64,000 bases of DNA, taken from positions 124,001 to 188,000 of the forward strand of contig DASTWZ010000031.1 in assembly GCA_035765635.1 (NCBI GenBank). The letters run 5' to 3'. A model generated the notes under the pieces. That model was not told where the DNA came from. It saw nothing but the letters and a program-made list of their open reading frames with translations, and did not search any database. The stretch is from EW11 sp035765635. GTDB lineage: Bacteria; Verrucomicrobiota; Verrucomicrobiia; Opitutales; Opitutaceae. Each line of letters begins with the position of its first letter. Within the stretch, counting starts at the first letter, position 1. Of this stretch, positions 34,024 to 44,536 are shown piece by piece. Position numbers and translations under genes: made by a program.

Positions 34024-34815
34024 TCATACACCGACCGCGCTCAGGAATGAGGTGAGCGGCGAGGTCGGCTGCGCGATGGGTTTTGCCGAGCGGCTCGCCA
34101 GCCCTGATTCAAAAGCCAGACGCCCGGCTTGGACGGCCAAACGGAAAGCATGCCCCATCGCGACGGGATCCGCCGCTGCGGCAATGGCCGTGTTCACCAG
34201 CACGGCATCGGCTCCCATTTCCATCGCCGCGGCGGCGTGGGATGGTGCTCCAAGGCCAGCATCGACCACGACGGGAACATTCGATTGCGCGATGATGATT
34301 TCGAGGAAGGCCCGCGTTTCCAGACCGCGATTGCTGCCAATCGGCGCGCCGAGCGGCATGACTGCGGCAGCGCCGGCTTCTTCGAGTTGCTTACAGAGCA
34401 CCGGGTCGGCGTGGATGTACGGCAGCACCACGAAACCGCGTTTCGCCAAGGCTTCCGTCGCGAGAAGCGTCTCTCGCGCGTCAGGCATCAGGTATTTCGG
34501 GTCCGGATGGATTTCGAGTTTCAGCCAATTAGTTTCCAGTGCGTCGCGAGCCAATTCCGCGGCGAGAATCGCTTCCTTCGCATCGCGCACGCCCGAGGTG
34601 TTGGGCAAAAGACGATAGCGGCCACGATCGAGGTGCCCGAGAATTTCGTCGGCGCGACCGTCCGTGTGAACGCGTCGCAACGCCACGGTGACAAGTTCAC
34701 TCCCCGTTGCGGACAGGCTCTCCGCCATGACGGATCCGGAGCTGTATTTCCCGGTGCCGAGGAACAGGCGCGAATCAAAGTTCACGCCCGCAATGGTCAG
34801 CGGTGATGTATTCAT
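34024..34815 (-). CDS. thiG: thiazole synthase
   Basis: 263-aa TIM-barrel enzyme joining deoxyxylulose phosphate, dehydroglycine and ThiS-thiocarboxylate sulfur. RLFLGTGKYSS near the start, TVALRRV, NTSGVRDAKEA, and NWLKLEIHPDPKYLMPD with the Schiff-base lysine near residue 105, then VMPLGAPIGS and VDAGLGAPSHAAAAMEMGAD are diagnostic. The ATG at 34815 overlaps the thiE stop by four bases; the frame is open further upstream inside thiE. Confidence 0.95.
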   Translation of the reverse strand: MNTSPLTIAGVNFDSRLFLGTGKYSSGSVMAESLSATGSELVTVALRRVHTDGRADEILGHLDRGRYRLLPNTSGVRDAKEAILAAELARDALETNWLKLEIHPDPKYLMPDARETLLATEALAKRGFVVLPYIHADPVLCKQLEEAGAAAVMPLGAPIGSNRGLETRAFLEIIIAQSNVPVVVDAGLGAPSHAAAAMEMGADAVLVNTAIAAAADPVAMGHAFRLAVQAGRLAFESGLASRSAKPIAQPTSPLTSFLSAVGV

Positions 34816-35507
34816 AAAGTGGATGCAGAGCTCAGTCGCGGGGCCCGCAAATTGTTTCTGACCGGCATCGCGGCACTCCACTTCGCGTGAAGGGCGGCGA
34901 CATTTTTCTCGATTTCCCCGTCGCGAAAAATGGCCGACGAAACAGCCGCGCCGGCGCATCCGATCGCTTTCACATCAGCCAAATCGGAGGACTCGATAGC
35001 ACCGATGGCCCAGGCGGGAATGCCGTTCAATATCGGCAGCAGCGACGCGATTCCTGATGCGCCCAAAATGGGAGCGAGATTGATCTTATTTTTGGTGAAC
35101 CGCCACGGTCCGATACCGACATAGTCCAGGACATTCGAGGCGGTAGCGCGTTCGGCATCGGCAAGATCGTTGACCGTGCCGCCCAAAATTTTCCCCGGTC
35201 CGAGCAAGCGGCGCGCTTCAATCCAGCCCAAGTCATTTTTGCCGAGATGGACTCCATCGGCATCAGCAGCGAGCGCGACTTCGACGCTATCGTTGATCAC
35301 GCAGAGAACGTCATACTCGCGGCAAATCTTCGCGATTTCCCGCGCTGTATGGATCCATTCGGGCGTAGCCAGATTTTTGATACGCACTTGAATCCAGCGC
35401 GCGCCTCCGGAGCACAAGCGGCGTGCTTGCTCGGTGTGTGACCAGGGCAAGCCATCCTGAGTCAGGCACATGATCGGTGCGGCAGAAAGACGAGCGGCGC
35501 GATTCAT
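34812..35507 (-). CDS. thiE: thiamine-phosphate synthase
   Basis: 231-aa TIM barrel that couples HMP-PP and HET-P. It has LTQDG at the first strand, WIQVRIKN (pyrophosphate-binding Arg/Lys), VINDSVEVALAADADGVHLG (residues about 75-94, with the Asp for magnesium), DYVGIGPWRFTKNK and AGAAVSSAI. Some positions differ from E. coli ThiE (GAIES where GGI is usual), but the active-site frame is intact, so it is the more likely functional ThiE of the two paralogues in this operon. Start ATG 35507 is 5 bp after the thiE2 stop. Confidence 0.88.
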   Translation of the reverse strand: MNRAARLSAAPIMCLTQDGLPWSHTEQARRLCSGGARWIQVRIKNLATPEWIHTAREIAKICREYDVLCVINDSVEVALAADADGVHLGKNDLGWIEARRLLGPGKILGGTVNDLADAERATASNVLDYVGIGPWRFTKNKINLAPILGASGIASLLPILNGIPAWAIGAIESSDLADVKAIGCAGAAVSSAIFRDGEIEKNVAALHAKWSAAMPVRNNLRAPRLSSASTL

Positions 35508-35512
35508 GGTGT

Positions 35513-36172
35513 TCAACGCGAAGCCAGACGATCGTGCTGCATCGTCGTCGCATGTGCGCCGGCCGAAGCGGCTCGCACGGCAGCTTGAATTTCGAGGAAC
35601 GCATTCGTCGGCCGGGGGGATTGCCACACGGCGCCGAGAACAGCGACGCCATCGAAACCAAGTTTTGCGCACTCGCTTGTATTCGAAACATCGATACCGC
35701 CGAGGGCGAACACGTCTGCGCGGCGTCCGAGTCGGTCTGTCTCGGCGAGCTTGCTGCGGAGAAGTGCCCGATCGAAAAGCGGGCGCGCACCGTGGCCGGG
35801 TTTCGAAATCGACGGAAAAACCGGGCTCAACAAAACGCTGTCATAGTGTTGCACGGCGCGATCCAGAGTCGTCAGATCGTGACAGGCGCGAGACGTGATA
35901 CCGATGTCGCTGGGTGGACGATCCGGCGCATCGGCGTTGTCCGCCCAATGCGCCCCCGCGAGTTCGAACTCCGCGACCAGAGCGTGATGGTGATGCAGCA
36001 CAATCTTGCTCCGCGCGCTTCGCGGGAACGCGGAAAGCACGGAGCGAACCTGTCCGACCGACCATCCTGGTTTGCGCAGATGGTAACGTTCGAGCCCGCG
36101 CAAAAAGAGTTCACGCACCACTGAAACTTCGTCAGCGCGTTCATCTTCCGGGGAGATCAAGATCAGCTTCAT
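35513..36172 (-). CDS. second thiamine-phosphate synthase/TenI-like protein
   Basis: 219 aa, a divergent ThiE/TenI paralogue. It has KLILISPED at strand one, RYHLRKPGWS (phosphate-binding region), DSVLLSPVFPSISKPGHG and FALGGIDVSN, then GFDGVAVLGAVW. The DGVHLG motif of true ThiE is replaced by GAHWADN and the magnesium Asp pair is not evident. TenI-type proteins tautomerise the thiazole product instead of coupling it, which fits its place between thiS and thiE. The exact reaction is inference. ATG at 36172, 17 bp after thiS. Confidence 0.78.
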   Translation of the reverse strand: MKLILISPEDERADEVSVVRELFLRGLERYHLRKPGWSVGQVRSVLSAFPRSARSKIVLHHHHALVAEFELAGAHWADNADAPDRPPSDIGITSRACHDLTTLDRAVQHYDSVLLSPVFPSISKPGHGARPLFDRALLRSKLAETDRLGRRADVFALGGIDVSNTSECAKLGFDGVAVLGAVWQSPRPTNAFLEIQAAVRAASAGAHATTMQHDRLASR

Positions 36173-36189
36173 CGGTCGGCTGTCGGCAC

Positions 36190-36407
36190 TCACCCACCCT
36201 GCGTCGCCTGAATGATCAGCAGCCGCTGGCCGTCGGAAAGCGTGCGGGTTTCCCATTGGCTGCGAGTCACGACGGCGTCATCCAGAGCCACGGCGATTCC
36301 GCGGCGCTCGGCCAAACCGAGTTCGCGCAATGCGCCGAGCACCGTGACGTCACTGTCGAACGTCCGGGGCTGGTCGTTGATGCGAACCGTGATGTTCCGA
36401 GACCCGC

Positions 36408-36411
<4 letters not shown>
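36190..36411 (-). CDS. thiS: sulfur carrier protein ThiS
   Basis: 73-aa ubiquitin-like protein ending in Gly-Gly, as required for adenylation and thiocarboxylation. ITVRINDQPR at the start, VTVLGALRELGL in the middle, RGIAVALDDAVVTRSQW, and LLIIQATQGG at the C-terminus match ThiS closely. ATG at 36411 overlaps the thiC stop by four bases. Confidence 0.93.
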
Positions 36412-38339
<1,928 letters not shown>

Positions 38340-38415
38340 GTGAGGAGCTTTGATTGTCGCGTAGCCAACGCCGACGGGTCGCAAGCTCCTTCCGCCAAAG
38401 AAGGCGGCTGGTCCT

Positions 38416-38510
38416 GTTTTCCCTACGGCGCTTTGAGACGCATCAGGTTCGACGGATTTAGGGACGGATCGTGTCCCACTCTCAGTCCGGCGCTCCGGAC
38501 TCTCCTAAAC
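38416..38510 (-). ncRNA. TPP riboswitch (THI box)
   Basis: Read on the minus strand, the aptamer begins TTTAGGAGAGTCCGG, continues with the conserved ACTGAGAG of the P2-P3 arm, then GAACCTGATGCG and ends in GCGCCGTAGGGAAA, the P4-P5 core that binds TPP. It precedes thiC by about 76 bp. In that linker AGGAGCTT and AAGCTCCT (38343-38350 and 38383-38390) can pair into a stem ending seven bases before the ATG (38339), and CCGCC-TTCTTT-GGCGG (in 38392-38407) forms another; no U-tract follows, so control is more likely at translation than by terminator. A small stem ACACGG-N6-CCGTGT lies just upstream (38529-38546). Confidence 0.92.
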
Positions 38511-38559
38511 GAGGTTGCGCTGAACCAGACACGGTTACGGCCGTGTTTCAACTGCAATC

Positions 38560-40005
38560 TCAGGCCGTGACGGGTGCGACCGGCGCCGGTTCGCGAGCGA
38601 CGATTTCGCACGGGAGCAGCGCGGCGTCCTGCATGCCATGGATGATTTTCTTGTCCGGCGGACAAAACGTCGCGAGCGCTCCGCTCAGGGAAACTTTCCC
38701 GTTCTGCACGAAATAATAGGGGCACAAACGCAAGCGGCCATCGACGTCGCGCACCTGCTTGTCCTGGTCGAAAACCGGGTGTTTCACTCGGATCGGTTTC
38801 TTGTAAACCTGGAGGATGTGGAGATTTGTCGGCGCATCCGCGACTGCGATGTCGACTCCCGCCTGCCACTCTTCGCGCGAACAATCGCTGCCCAGGACAA
38901 CACTGCGCGCGCCCCAGGCGGTCTCGTGAAACCCGCTGATCTTGATGATGAGGTCGCGTTCTTTTTGTGAAGCGCCCGCGAGTTGTTTCCAGTCGCTCAA
39001 TGCGCGTCCGCCAACTCGCGGTCCATCGAGCAGCGCCCCCGGTGGAAGCGGGGCCGGATCGATAATCCAGGAAGGTGGAATCAATTGACGGAGGAGCTTC
39101 AGCGATTTTCCGCTCAGCGTTTCCGCCCAGAAATCCGTAAGGAGATGATGGTGAAACAACGCCAGCGCCAATTTCTCCTCTTGAAAGTGGCGCATCGGCG
39201 GTGCGATCGCCACCTCGCCGGATTGCCAGGACTCGAAAATGAAATTCGCCGTGCGGAGATTCTGCAGGTCGAAGAGCTCGTAGAAGCGATAGATGATATC
39301 GATCTTCTCGGGATTGCCTTCGACATCGAAGCAGAGCGCGCTTCCAAGAGGGAAAATCTCCTCTGGATCGAGACAGAAAACGCGTTTGCCCTGACGCTGC
39401 AGTTGCTCGGCCAGCCAGTGCATCTCGGGGCGATACGTGGCGGCCTCATCGCTCACGACCAGTGCAATCAACGGCGTGCGCAAATCCGAGCGAAGCGCGG
39501 CGATCGACTCGTAGAAATTGCGCACCATCGCGTCACCCGCGCCCAAGATTTTCGGGCCGTCCGTCGAAGAGGCATCGCCGGCGTAGAGACGGTTGAAGAA
39601 GCCGGTGAGGCCGATGCCGCCCGGGACGGAATCGAGCTCCGTCATGACAAAACCCTCCTCCGTCAACAACAGGTCGGGCCGGAGAACTGTGGGAAACGCA
39701 CCGCGATTTTTTGGATCGCGGGCATGGGCCACGAGTTGAGCCGGCTTTCCGCGGTCGAGATATTCGGCAACCCAGGGCGCGAGAAGCGGCTTGTTGCGCA
39801 GCAGATTTTTTCCCGCGACCGAACGTAGATAGAGCGTTTCGAGCGCCTGATGAAACTCCAGGCAAGCCGCGCCGATGGCCTCAAGTTGCGTGACCTGCTC
39901 CGGCGTCAGCGGCCATGCCTTAGGCGACAACTGCCACGTCTTGTCTTCGAAGAGCGGCTGAGCCGAAAGCGACGCGCGCAATTTATCGTAAGAGAGGTCT
40001 GCCAT
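38560..40005 (-). CDS. conserved-looking protein of unknown function, possible ATP-grasp fold
   Basis: 481 aa, soluble, no signal peptide. I do not recognise it firmly. LLTEEGFVMTELDSVPGGIG (about residues 113-132), RVFCLDPEEIFPLG, DLIIKISGFHETAWGARSV (about 350-368), and LQVYKKPIRVKHP near 405 look like the scattered basic and acidic ligands of permuted ATP-grasp proteins such as glutathionylspermidine-synthase-like enzymes, but this is impression rather than match. FDVEGNPEKIDIIYRFYELFDL reads as a core fold segment. It lies just upstream of the riboswitch on the same strand, so read-through into thiC is possible. No terminator with a U-tract is seen. Confidence 0.6.
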   Translation of the reverse strand: MADLSYDKLRASLSAQPLFEDKTWQLSPKAWPLTPEQVTQLEAIGAACLEFHQALETLYLRSVAGKNLLRNKPLLAPWVAEYLDRGKPAQLVAHARDPKNRGAFPTVLRPDLLLTEEGFVMTELDSVPGGIGLTGFFNRLYAGDASSTDGPKILGAGDAMVRNFYESIAALRSDLRTPLIALVVSDEAATYRPEMHWLAEQLQRQGKRVFCLDPEEIFPLGSALCFDVEGNPEKIDIIYRFYELFDLQNLRTANFIFESWQSGEVAIAPPMRHFQEEKLALALFHHHLLTDFWAETLSGKSLKLLRQLIPPSWIIDPAPLPPGALLDGPRVGGRALSDWKQLAGASQKERDLIIKISGFHETAWGARSVVLGSDCSREEWQAGVDIAVADAPTNLHILQVYKKPIRVKHPVFDQDKQVRDVDGRLRLCPYYFVQNGKVSLSGALATFCPPDKKIIHGMQDAALLPCEIVAREPAPVAPVTA

Positions 40006-40058
40006 GACGGTTTCCCTAAGTGTTCAACAACCAGCGGAGCGCAACTTCATGGAGACAA

Positions 40059-41228
40059 TCAGTCGACGCGCAAAATATAACCGCGCAGATATTCGCTCTC
40101 GGGCATCGTCACCAGGACCGGATGATCCGGCGGCTGGTGAGCAAACTCCAGCACGCGCACCTGGCGTTTCGCATCCGCGGCGGCCTGCGTGAGCACATCG
40201 CGGAGTTCCGCGTCATGCATGTGGTGCGAGCATGTGTACGTCGCCAGAATGCCGCCGCGCGTAAGCCGCTGCATCGCCCGCAAGTTGATGTCCTTGTAAC
40301 CGCGCAGCGCTCCTTCCAGTGCGCTCTTCGATTTCGCGAACGGCGGCGGGTCCAAGACAATCAGGTCCCACGTTTCGTCGTTTCGCTCGTTCAAATAGTC
40401 GAAAACGTTCGCGACGGCGAACTCCGCGGCCACGCCATTTTTCTCCGCGTTCCGACGAGCCTGGGCAATCGCGTCCTCGGCGCTGTCGAGTCCCCGCACC
40501 GCTTTCGCGCCGGCTCTCGCGGCATGAAGCGCAAACGGACCTTGATTACAAAACGCGTCCAGCACCCGGCGTCCCGCCGCATGGCGCGCAACCTGCGCGT
40601 GCTGCTGGCGCTGATCGAGATAAAACCCGGTCTTCTGCGCCCCCTGCAGGTCGGTCCAGTATTCAAAGCCATCAATCGCCAGCCAACGTGGTTCCCAGGG
40701 TTGCCCGGATTCAGTCGAGACGTTCAGGGGCAGACCTTCGAGGCGACGAATCGGCGCATCATGGCGGAAAACAATTTCCCGCGGTTTCACCAAATCCTTC
40801 AGTTCCGCCACGATGAACGAGATCCGTTTCTCCATCGCGAGAGTCTGGATCTGAACAACCAACGTGTCCTCGAACTGATCGACGACCACGCCTGGCAAAT
40901 TGTCCGACTCCGACCAAATCAGCCGTCGAATCGATCCGTTCCAAGGCGCAGGCAAACTCGATCGCCGGTCAATCGCTGCCTGAATCGCGGCGCGCAACCA
41001 GTTCTGATCGAGCGTCACGCGCTCGCGCGAAATGCGCCGCCAGCAAATCTGCGACTTGCTATTATAAATTCCGCTGCCGAGAAGCCGGCCTGTTCGGTCC
41101 CGGCACTCGATCACTTCGCCGTCCCATTCAGGACCGACGAGCGACTCGACTTCATTTGCAAAAACCCACGGGTGGCCCGAGAGAACGCGCGCCTTGGCGT
41201 TGGACTTGAGCTTAAGCGAAACCGACAT
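40059..41228 (-). CDS. class I SAM-dependent rRNA methyltransferase (RlmI-like)
   Basis: 389 aa. An N-terminal PUA-type RNA-binding domain (SGHPWVFANEVES, residues about 17-29) is followed by an RlmI-type linker and a Rossmann methyltransferase domain: GFYLDQRQQH, VLDAFCNQGPFALHAARAGA (SAM-binding loop, about 214-233) and the catalytic region DLIVLDPPPFAKSKS. The family methylates C5 of a 23S rRNA cytosine (m5C1962 in E. coli), but RlmI and RlmK paralogues cannot be separated by eye. The CNQG in place of CYTGGF in E. coli is a mild change. The ATG at 41228 has GCGCGG upstream; 41240 is also possible. Confidence 0.88.
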   Translation of the reverse strand: MSVSLKLKSNAKARVLSGHPWVFANEVESLVGPEWDGEVIECRDRTGRLLGSGIYNSKSQICWRRISRERVTLDQNWLRAAIQAAIDRRSSLPAPWNGSIRRLIWSESDNLPGVVVDQFEDTLVVQIQTLAMEKRISFIVAELKDLVKPREIVFRHDAPIRRLEGLPLNVSTESGQPWEPRWLAIDGFEYWTDLQGAQKTGFYLDQRQQHAQVARHAAGRRVLDAFCNQGPFALHAARAGAKAVRGLDSAEDAIAQARRNAEKNGVAAEFAVANVFDYLNERNDETWDLIVLDPPPFAKSKSALEGALRGYKDINLRAMQRLTRGGILATYTCSHHMHDAELRDVLTQAAADAKRQVRVLEFAHQPPDHPVLVTMPESEYLRGYILRVD

Positions 41229-41278
41229 TCCGCGCATCATCGCGCGGAGTCAGTAAGATAGAAGCCAAATTTTTTGGC

Positions 41279-41446
41279 TTAGCGAACGCGAGGCAGGTGC
41301 TGCATCTCACCGTTCTCATCCTCGAACCACTCAGGCTCTTGCGAAAGCGAGCTCACGAGAAGATAGACGCCGGTGAAGTAGAAAGCAGACAGTACAGCGA
41401 TCGCGATGACCATGATGGGGTGGGTAACTGCGAAATCGTGTAGCAT
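41279..41446 (-). CDS. 55-aa single-span membrane protein
   Basis: Short gene encoding a 55-residue protein. Residues 10-34 are a continuous hydrophobic segment (PIMVIAIAVLSAFYFTGVY and on), followed by an acidic, polar tail (EPEWFEDENGEMQH). The ATG at 41446 has GGGAA near a usual ribosome-binding distance, partly inside a 9-bp-arm hairpin (41452-41460 with 41473-41481). The stop codon lies in an 8-bp-arm stem (41262-41269 with 41273-41280). Codons and base composition resemble neighbouring genes. No family recognised. It is flanked by the methyltransferase downstream (51 bp) and by RF3 divergently. Confidence 0.6.
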   Translation of the reverse strand: MLHDFAVTHPIMVIAIAVLSAFYFTGVYLLVSSLSQEPEWFEDENGEMQHLPRVR

Positions 41447-41451
41447 AAATG

Positions 41452-41481
41452 TTCCCGAAAATCTACGGTTTCTTTCGGGAA
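41452..41481 (-). promoter_or_regulatory. leader hairpin before the 55-aa gene
   Basis: TTCCCGAAA (41452-41460) and TTTCGGGAA (41473-41481) are perfect 9-bp complements with a 12-nt loop. The stem ends six bases before the ATG at 41446 and contains its probable ribosome-binding site, so it could regulate translation. Confidence 0.5.
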
Positions 41482-41632
41482 AACTTGAATATTTGAGCCA
41501 CCGATTTGCATCATATATCGCAATTTAGCGGCGGTTTTACAGTCCGGGCCGATCGTCAAATACGGTCGGCTGCGCGTTCGCAAAGAATGTTGTGGAGCCC
41601 GGCGCGACGACCCGTACGTTGATCCGTTTCCC

Positions 41633-43306
41633 ATGACGCCAGCTGCCGAGATTGCCCGCCGCCGTACCTTCGCGATCATCTCCCACCCCGACGCAGGAAA
41701 GACGACGTTGACGGAAAAATTCCTGCTCTACGGCAACGCCATTCATCTCGCCGGCGCGGTCACGGCGCGAAAAAACCAGCGGGCAACAGCGTCCGATTGG
41801 ATGGAATTGGAGAAGCAACGCGGCATTTCCATCAGCTCGACAGTCCTGCAGTTCGATTACGCCGGTTTTGCGGTCAATCTCCTCGATACTCCCGGTCACA
41901 AAGACTTTTCTGAAGATACCTATCGCGTGCTTACGGCCGTAGACGCGGCCTTAATGGTGATCGACTCGGCGAAGGGCGTCGAAGCGCAAACACGGAAGTT
42001 ATTCGAGGTCTGTCGGCGCCGCGGAGTCCCGATTTTCACGTTCATGAACAAGTGCGATCGGCCGACGCTCAACCCGCTGTCGTTGCTCGATGAACTTGAA
42101 AATGTCCTGGGCTTGGCGGCGTCGCCGGTTGTCTGGCCGTTGGGAAATGGTCCGTCTTTCCGCGGAGTTTTCGATCGGCGCACGCGAGCCGTGCACCTTT
42201 TCGAGCGCGTTCCGGGCGGCGCCTATCATGCGCCGGTGAAGGTGGCCTCGCTCGACGATCCCATCGTTCGCGAGAAGCTCGACGATACAACTTACGCGGA
42301 AGTGAAGGAGCAGCTCGAGATGCTGGACGGCGCAGGTCACCCTTTCGATCTCGAGGCCGTCCGTGCGGCGAAGCAAACGCCGGTTTATTTCGGAAGCGCG
42401 GTCAACAATTTCGGCATCCAGTTGCTGCTCGACGGCTTTCTCCACGATTCGGTTTCGCCGGCGCCGCGGGCCACCGTCGTCTCGATGGCGCAGAATGGAA
42501 ACTCAGGCGCCACCACGCCTGCCGAAAAAGGCGAGGCTGCGGGAGAGAAACGCGTGGTGCCGATCAGTTCACCGAAGTTCTCCGGCTTCGTTTTCAAAAT
42601 TCAGGCGAACATGGATCCGAAGCACCGCGACCGCATCGCTTTCCTGCGGGTTTGCTCGGGAAAGTTTTCGCGCGACATGAGCGTGATCCATCAGCGCACC
42701 GGAAAGACGATGCGGCTGTCGTCGTCGCACAAACTTTTCGGCCAGGAACGGGAGACGGTGGACGAGGCTTGGCCGGGCGATGTGATCGGCTTGGTCGGTC
42801 ACAGCGAATTTGGCATCGGCGACACGCTGACCGAGGACAAGACGATCGTGTACGACGAAATTCCGCGCTTCCCCCCGGAAGTATTCACCTACATCTCAAA
42901 TCCGAATCCTGCCGACTCGAAGAAATTTCGCGCGGGCCTGGAACAGCTTCTTCAGGAAGGCGTGGTTCAGTCGTTTAACGCCCGAAATGCGCCACCAGGT
43001 TCCACCCTGCTCGCGGCGGTCGGCGCACTGCAATTCGAGGTCGTGCAATATCGCCTGCAGAGCGAATACAACGCCGAGTCGCGGCTGGAGCCGACGCCGT
43101 GGACGCTGCTCAAGTGGCTGGAGCCCCACCCTGCGCTGAAAAATCCTTCTTCGCTCATCGTGGCGAGCGGCGTTTCGTTCGGCACCGACAAGTTCGACCA
43201 GCCAATCGCGCTGTTCCCGAACGACTGGACGATGCGCTATTTCCTGGAAAAAAATCCAGAGATGAAGCTGCACGATCTGCCGCTCGAACAATCCGTCGCG
43301 AAGTGA
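41633..43306 (+). CDS. prfC: peptide chain release factor 3
   Basis: 557-aa translational GTPase that recycles RF1/RF2 from the ribosome. G1 is SHPDAGKTTLTEK (about residues 18-30), followed by RKNQRATASDWME, G2 in ISISST, G3 DTPGHKDF and G4 NKCDRP; the C-terminal RF3 domains include the RVCSGKFSRDMSV segment and GALQFEVVQYRL. Insert-like Ala/Gly-rich residues (about 285-305) separate domain I from domain II. The ATG at 41633 follows a 186-bp spacer shared with the divergent small gene. Confidence 0.93.
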   Translation: MTPAAEIARRRTFAIISHPDAGKTTLTEKFLLYGNAIHLAGAVTARKNQRATASDWMELEKQRGISISSTVLQFDYAGFAVNLLDTPGHKDFSEDTYRVLTAVDAALMVIDSAKGVEAQTRKLFEVCRRRGVPIFTFMNKCDRPTLNPLSLLDELENVLGLAASPVVWPLGNGPSFRGVFDRRTRAVHLFERVPGGAYHAPVKVASLDDPIVREKLDDTTYAEVKEQLEMLDGAGHPFDLEAVRAAKQTPVYFGSAVNNFGIQLLLDGFLHDSVSPAPRATVVSMAQNGNSGATTPAEKGEAAGEKRVVPISSPKFSGFVFKIQANMDPKHRDRIAFLRVCSGKFSRDMSVIHQRTGKTMRLSSSHKLFGQERETVDEAWPGDVIGLVGHSEFGIGDTLTEDKTIVYDEIPRFPPEVFTYISNPNPADSKKFRAGLEQLLQEGVVQSFNARNAPPGSTLLAAVGALQFEVVQYRLQSEYNAESRLEPTPWTLLKWLEPHPALKNPSSLIVASGVSFGTDKFDQPIALFPNDWTMRYFLEKNPEMKLHDLPLEQSVAK

Positions 43307-43401
43307 AGCGGGCTACGCGTCGCCGCTGCGGCCGTTTTTTCAACGGACGCTCGCGTCAAACGCCTTGATCCGCCGCGGATTTCATCCCTTTTTTCTGCGC
43401 C

Positions 43402-44439
43402 ATGCTTTTCCGGCTTTGCTCTTTCCTCGTCGCCTCGTGCTTGTTCGCCGCAGCTCCTCTTCACGCAGCGAAAAAGAAACTGAACGCTCCCGCCTTCAAG
43501 GGCGCGATCGTCGTGGACGCCGCCACGGGCGAATCTGTCATCGAGCAAAATCCTGACGAAGTGAATCCGCCGGCCAGCGTGACGAAGCTCATGACTTTTC
43601 TTGTAGTGGAGGACCGGATACGCAGCGGAAATATCACCCTGCAAACGCCGGTCACCGTCACCGCGGAAGATTCGCGTATCGGCGGGACTCAGGTGTGGTT
43701 GAAAGAAGGCGAAGTTTTTCCCGTCGAGGAACTGCTTTACGCGCTGCTCATCCAGTCAGCGAATGACGCGGCCAGCGCGCTTGCCCGCACCGCCGCCGGA
43801 TCGCGTGAAGCGTTTGTCCAAATGATGAATGCGCGCGCCAAGGAACTTGGCATGACACACACGACGTTTCGGTCGCCGCATGGCCTTCCGCCGTCGACGC
43901 GCAAGTTGAGCGAAAGCGATCTCACGACTCCGCGCGACCTCGCGATCTTGAGCCGCGAATTGCTCATGAAAACCGACATCTTGCGCTACACCTCGGTGAA
44001 GACGCGCGCGTTTCGGGCAGACTCTCCGCAGAAGGTCATAATGAACAATCACAATCACCTTCTCGGCAAAGTGAACGGCGTCGACGGTCTCAAAACCGGC
44101 TTCACGAACGGCGCGGGCTTCTGCCTCGCCGCGACCGCCCAGCGCAACGGACGCCGCATCATCGCGGTCGTCGTCGGCAGCCCGGATCGCAAGACGCGCG
44201 ACCTGCAGGTCGGGGAATTGATCGAGCGCGGTTTCGCCGCCTTGTCGCCGCTGCCTCCGGGCGCAGTAACGCCTGGAATAGGCCCCGTGCCGAGCACTTC
44301 TCCGATCGGACCAAGCGGTCCAATCTCCGCCGCGCCCTCGTCGGCAAATTCCTCGTCACCAATTGCAGCGCCGGCGCCCGCCCCCACGCCGAATGATGAA
44401 CCCGTGTCGGTGACTTTCCCGGGCACAAAGAAAAAGTAA
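43402..44439 (+). CDS. D-alanyl-D-alanine carboxypeptidase (DacA/PBP5-like)
   Basis: 345-aa penicillin-binding-type serine peptidase acting in the periplasm on peptidoglycan stems. A signal peptide (residues 1-24, hydrophobic, ending in HAA) is followed by the catalytic triad motifs of the S11 family: SVTK (SxxK, about 57-60), SAN (about 116-118) and KTG (about 230-232). The C-terminal 60 residues are Pro/Ser/Ala-rich and lack the amphipathic helix of E. coli PBP5. Monocistronic; the flanking spacers are about 95 bp. Confidence 0.9.
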   Translation: MLFRLCSFLVASCLFAAAPLHAAKKKLNAPAFKGAIVVDAATGESVIEQNPDEVNPPASVTKLMTFLVVEDRIRSGNITLQTPVTVTAEDSRIGGTQVWLKEGEVFPVEELLYALLIQSANDAASALARTAAGSREAFVQMMNARAKELGMTHTTFRSPHGLPPSTRKLSESDLTTPRDLAILSRELLMKTDILRYTSVKTRAFRADSPQKVIMNNHNHLLGKVNGVDGLKTGFTNGAGFCLAATAQRNGRRIIAVVVGSPDRKTRDLQVGELIERGFAALSPLPPGAVTPGIGPVPSTSPIGPSGPISAAPSSANSSSPIAAPAPAPTPNDEPVSVTFPGTKKK

Positions 44440-44536
44440 GGTCTCCTCTGCGCCGCGGCAGGCGCGTGGGAAATTTTCGCCGTCACTCGCGCATGACAGC
44501 GTGAGAAGCTCGACACGTTTGTTATAGTCCGCAGCG

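Noticed and set aside
41262..41280. Terminator after the methyltransferase or small gene
   Set aside because: An 8-bp stem with a 3-nt T loop overlapping the stop, with no following U-tract on either strand; too weak for a call.
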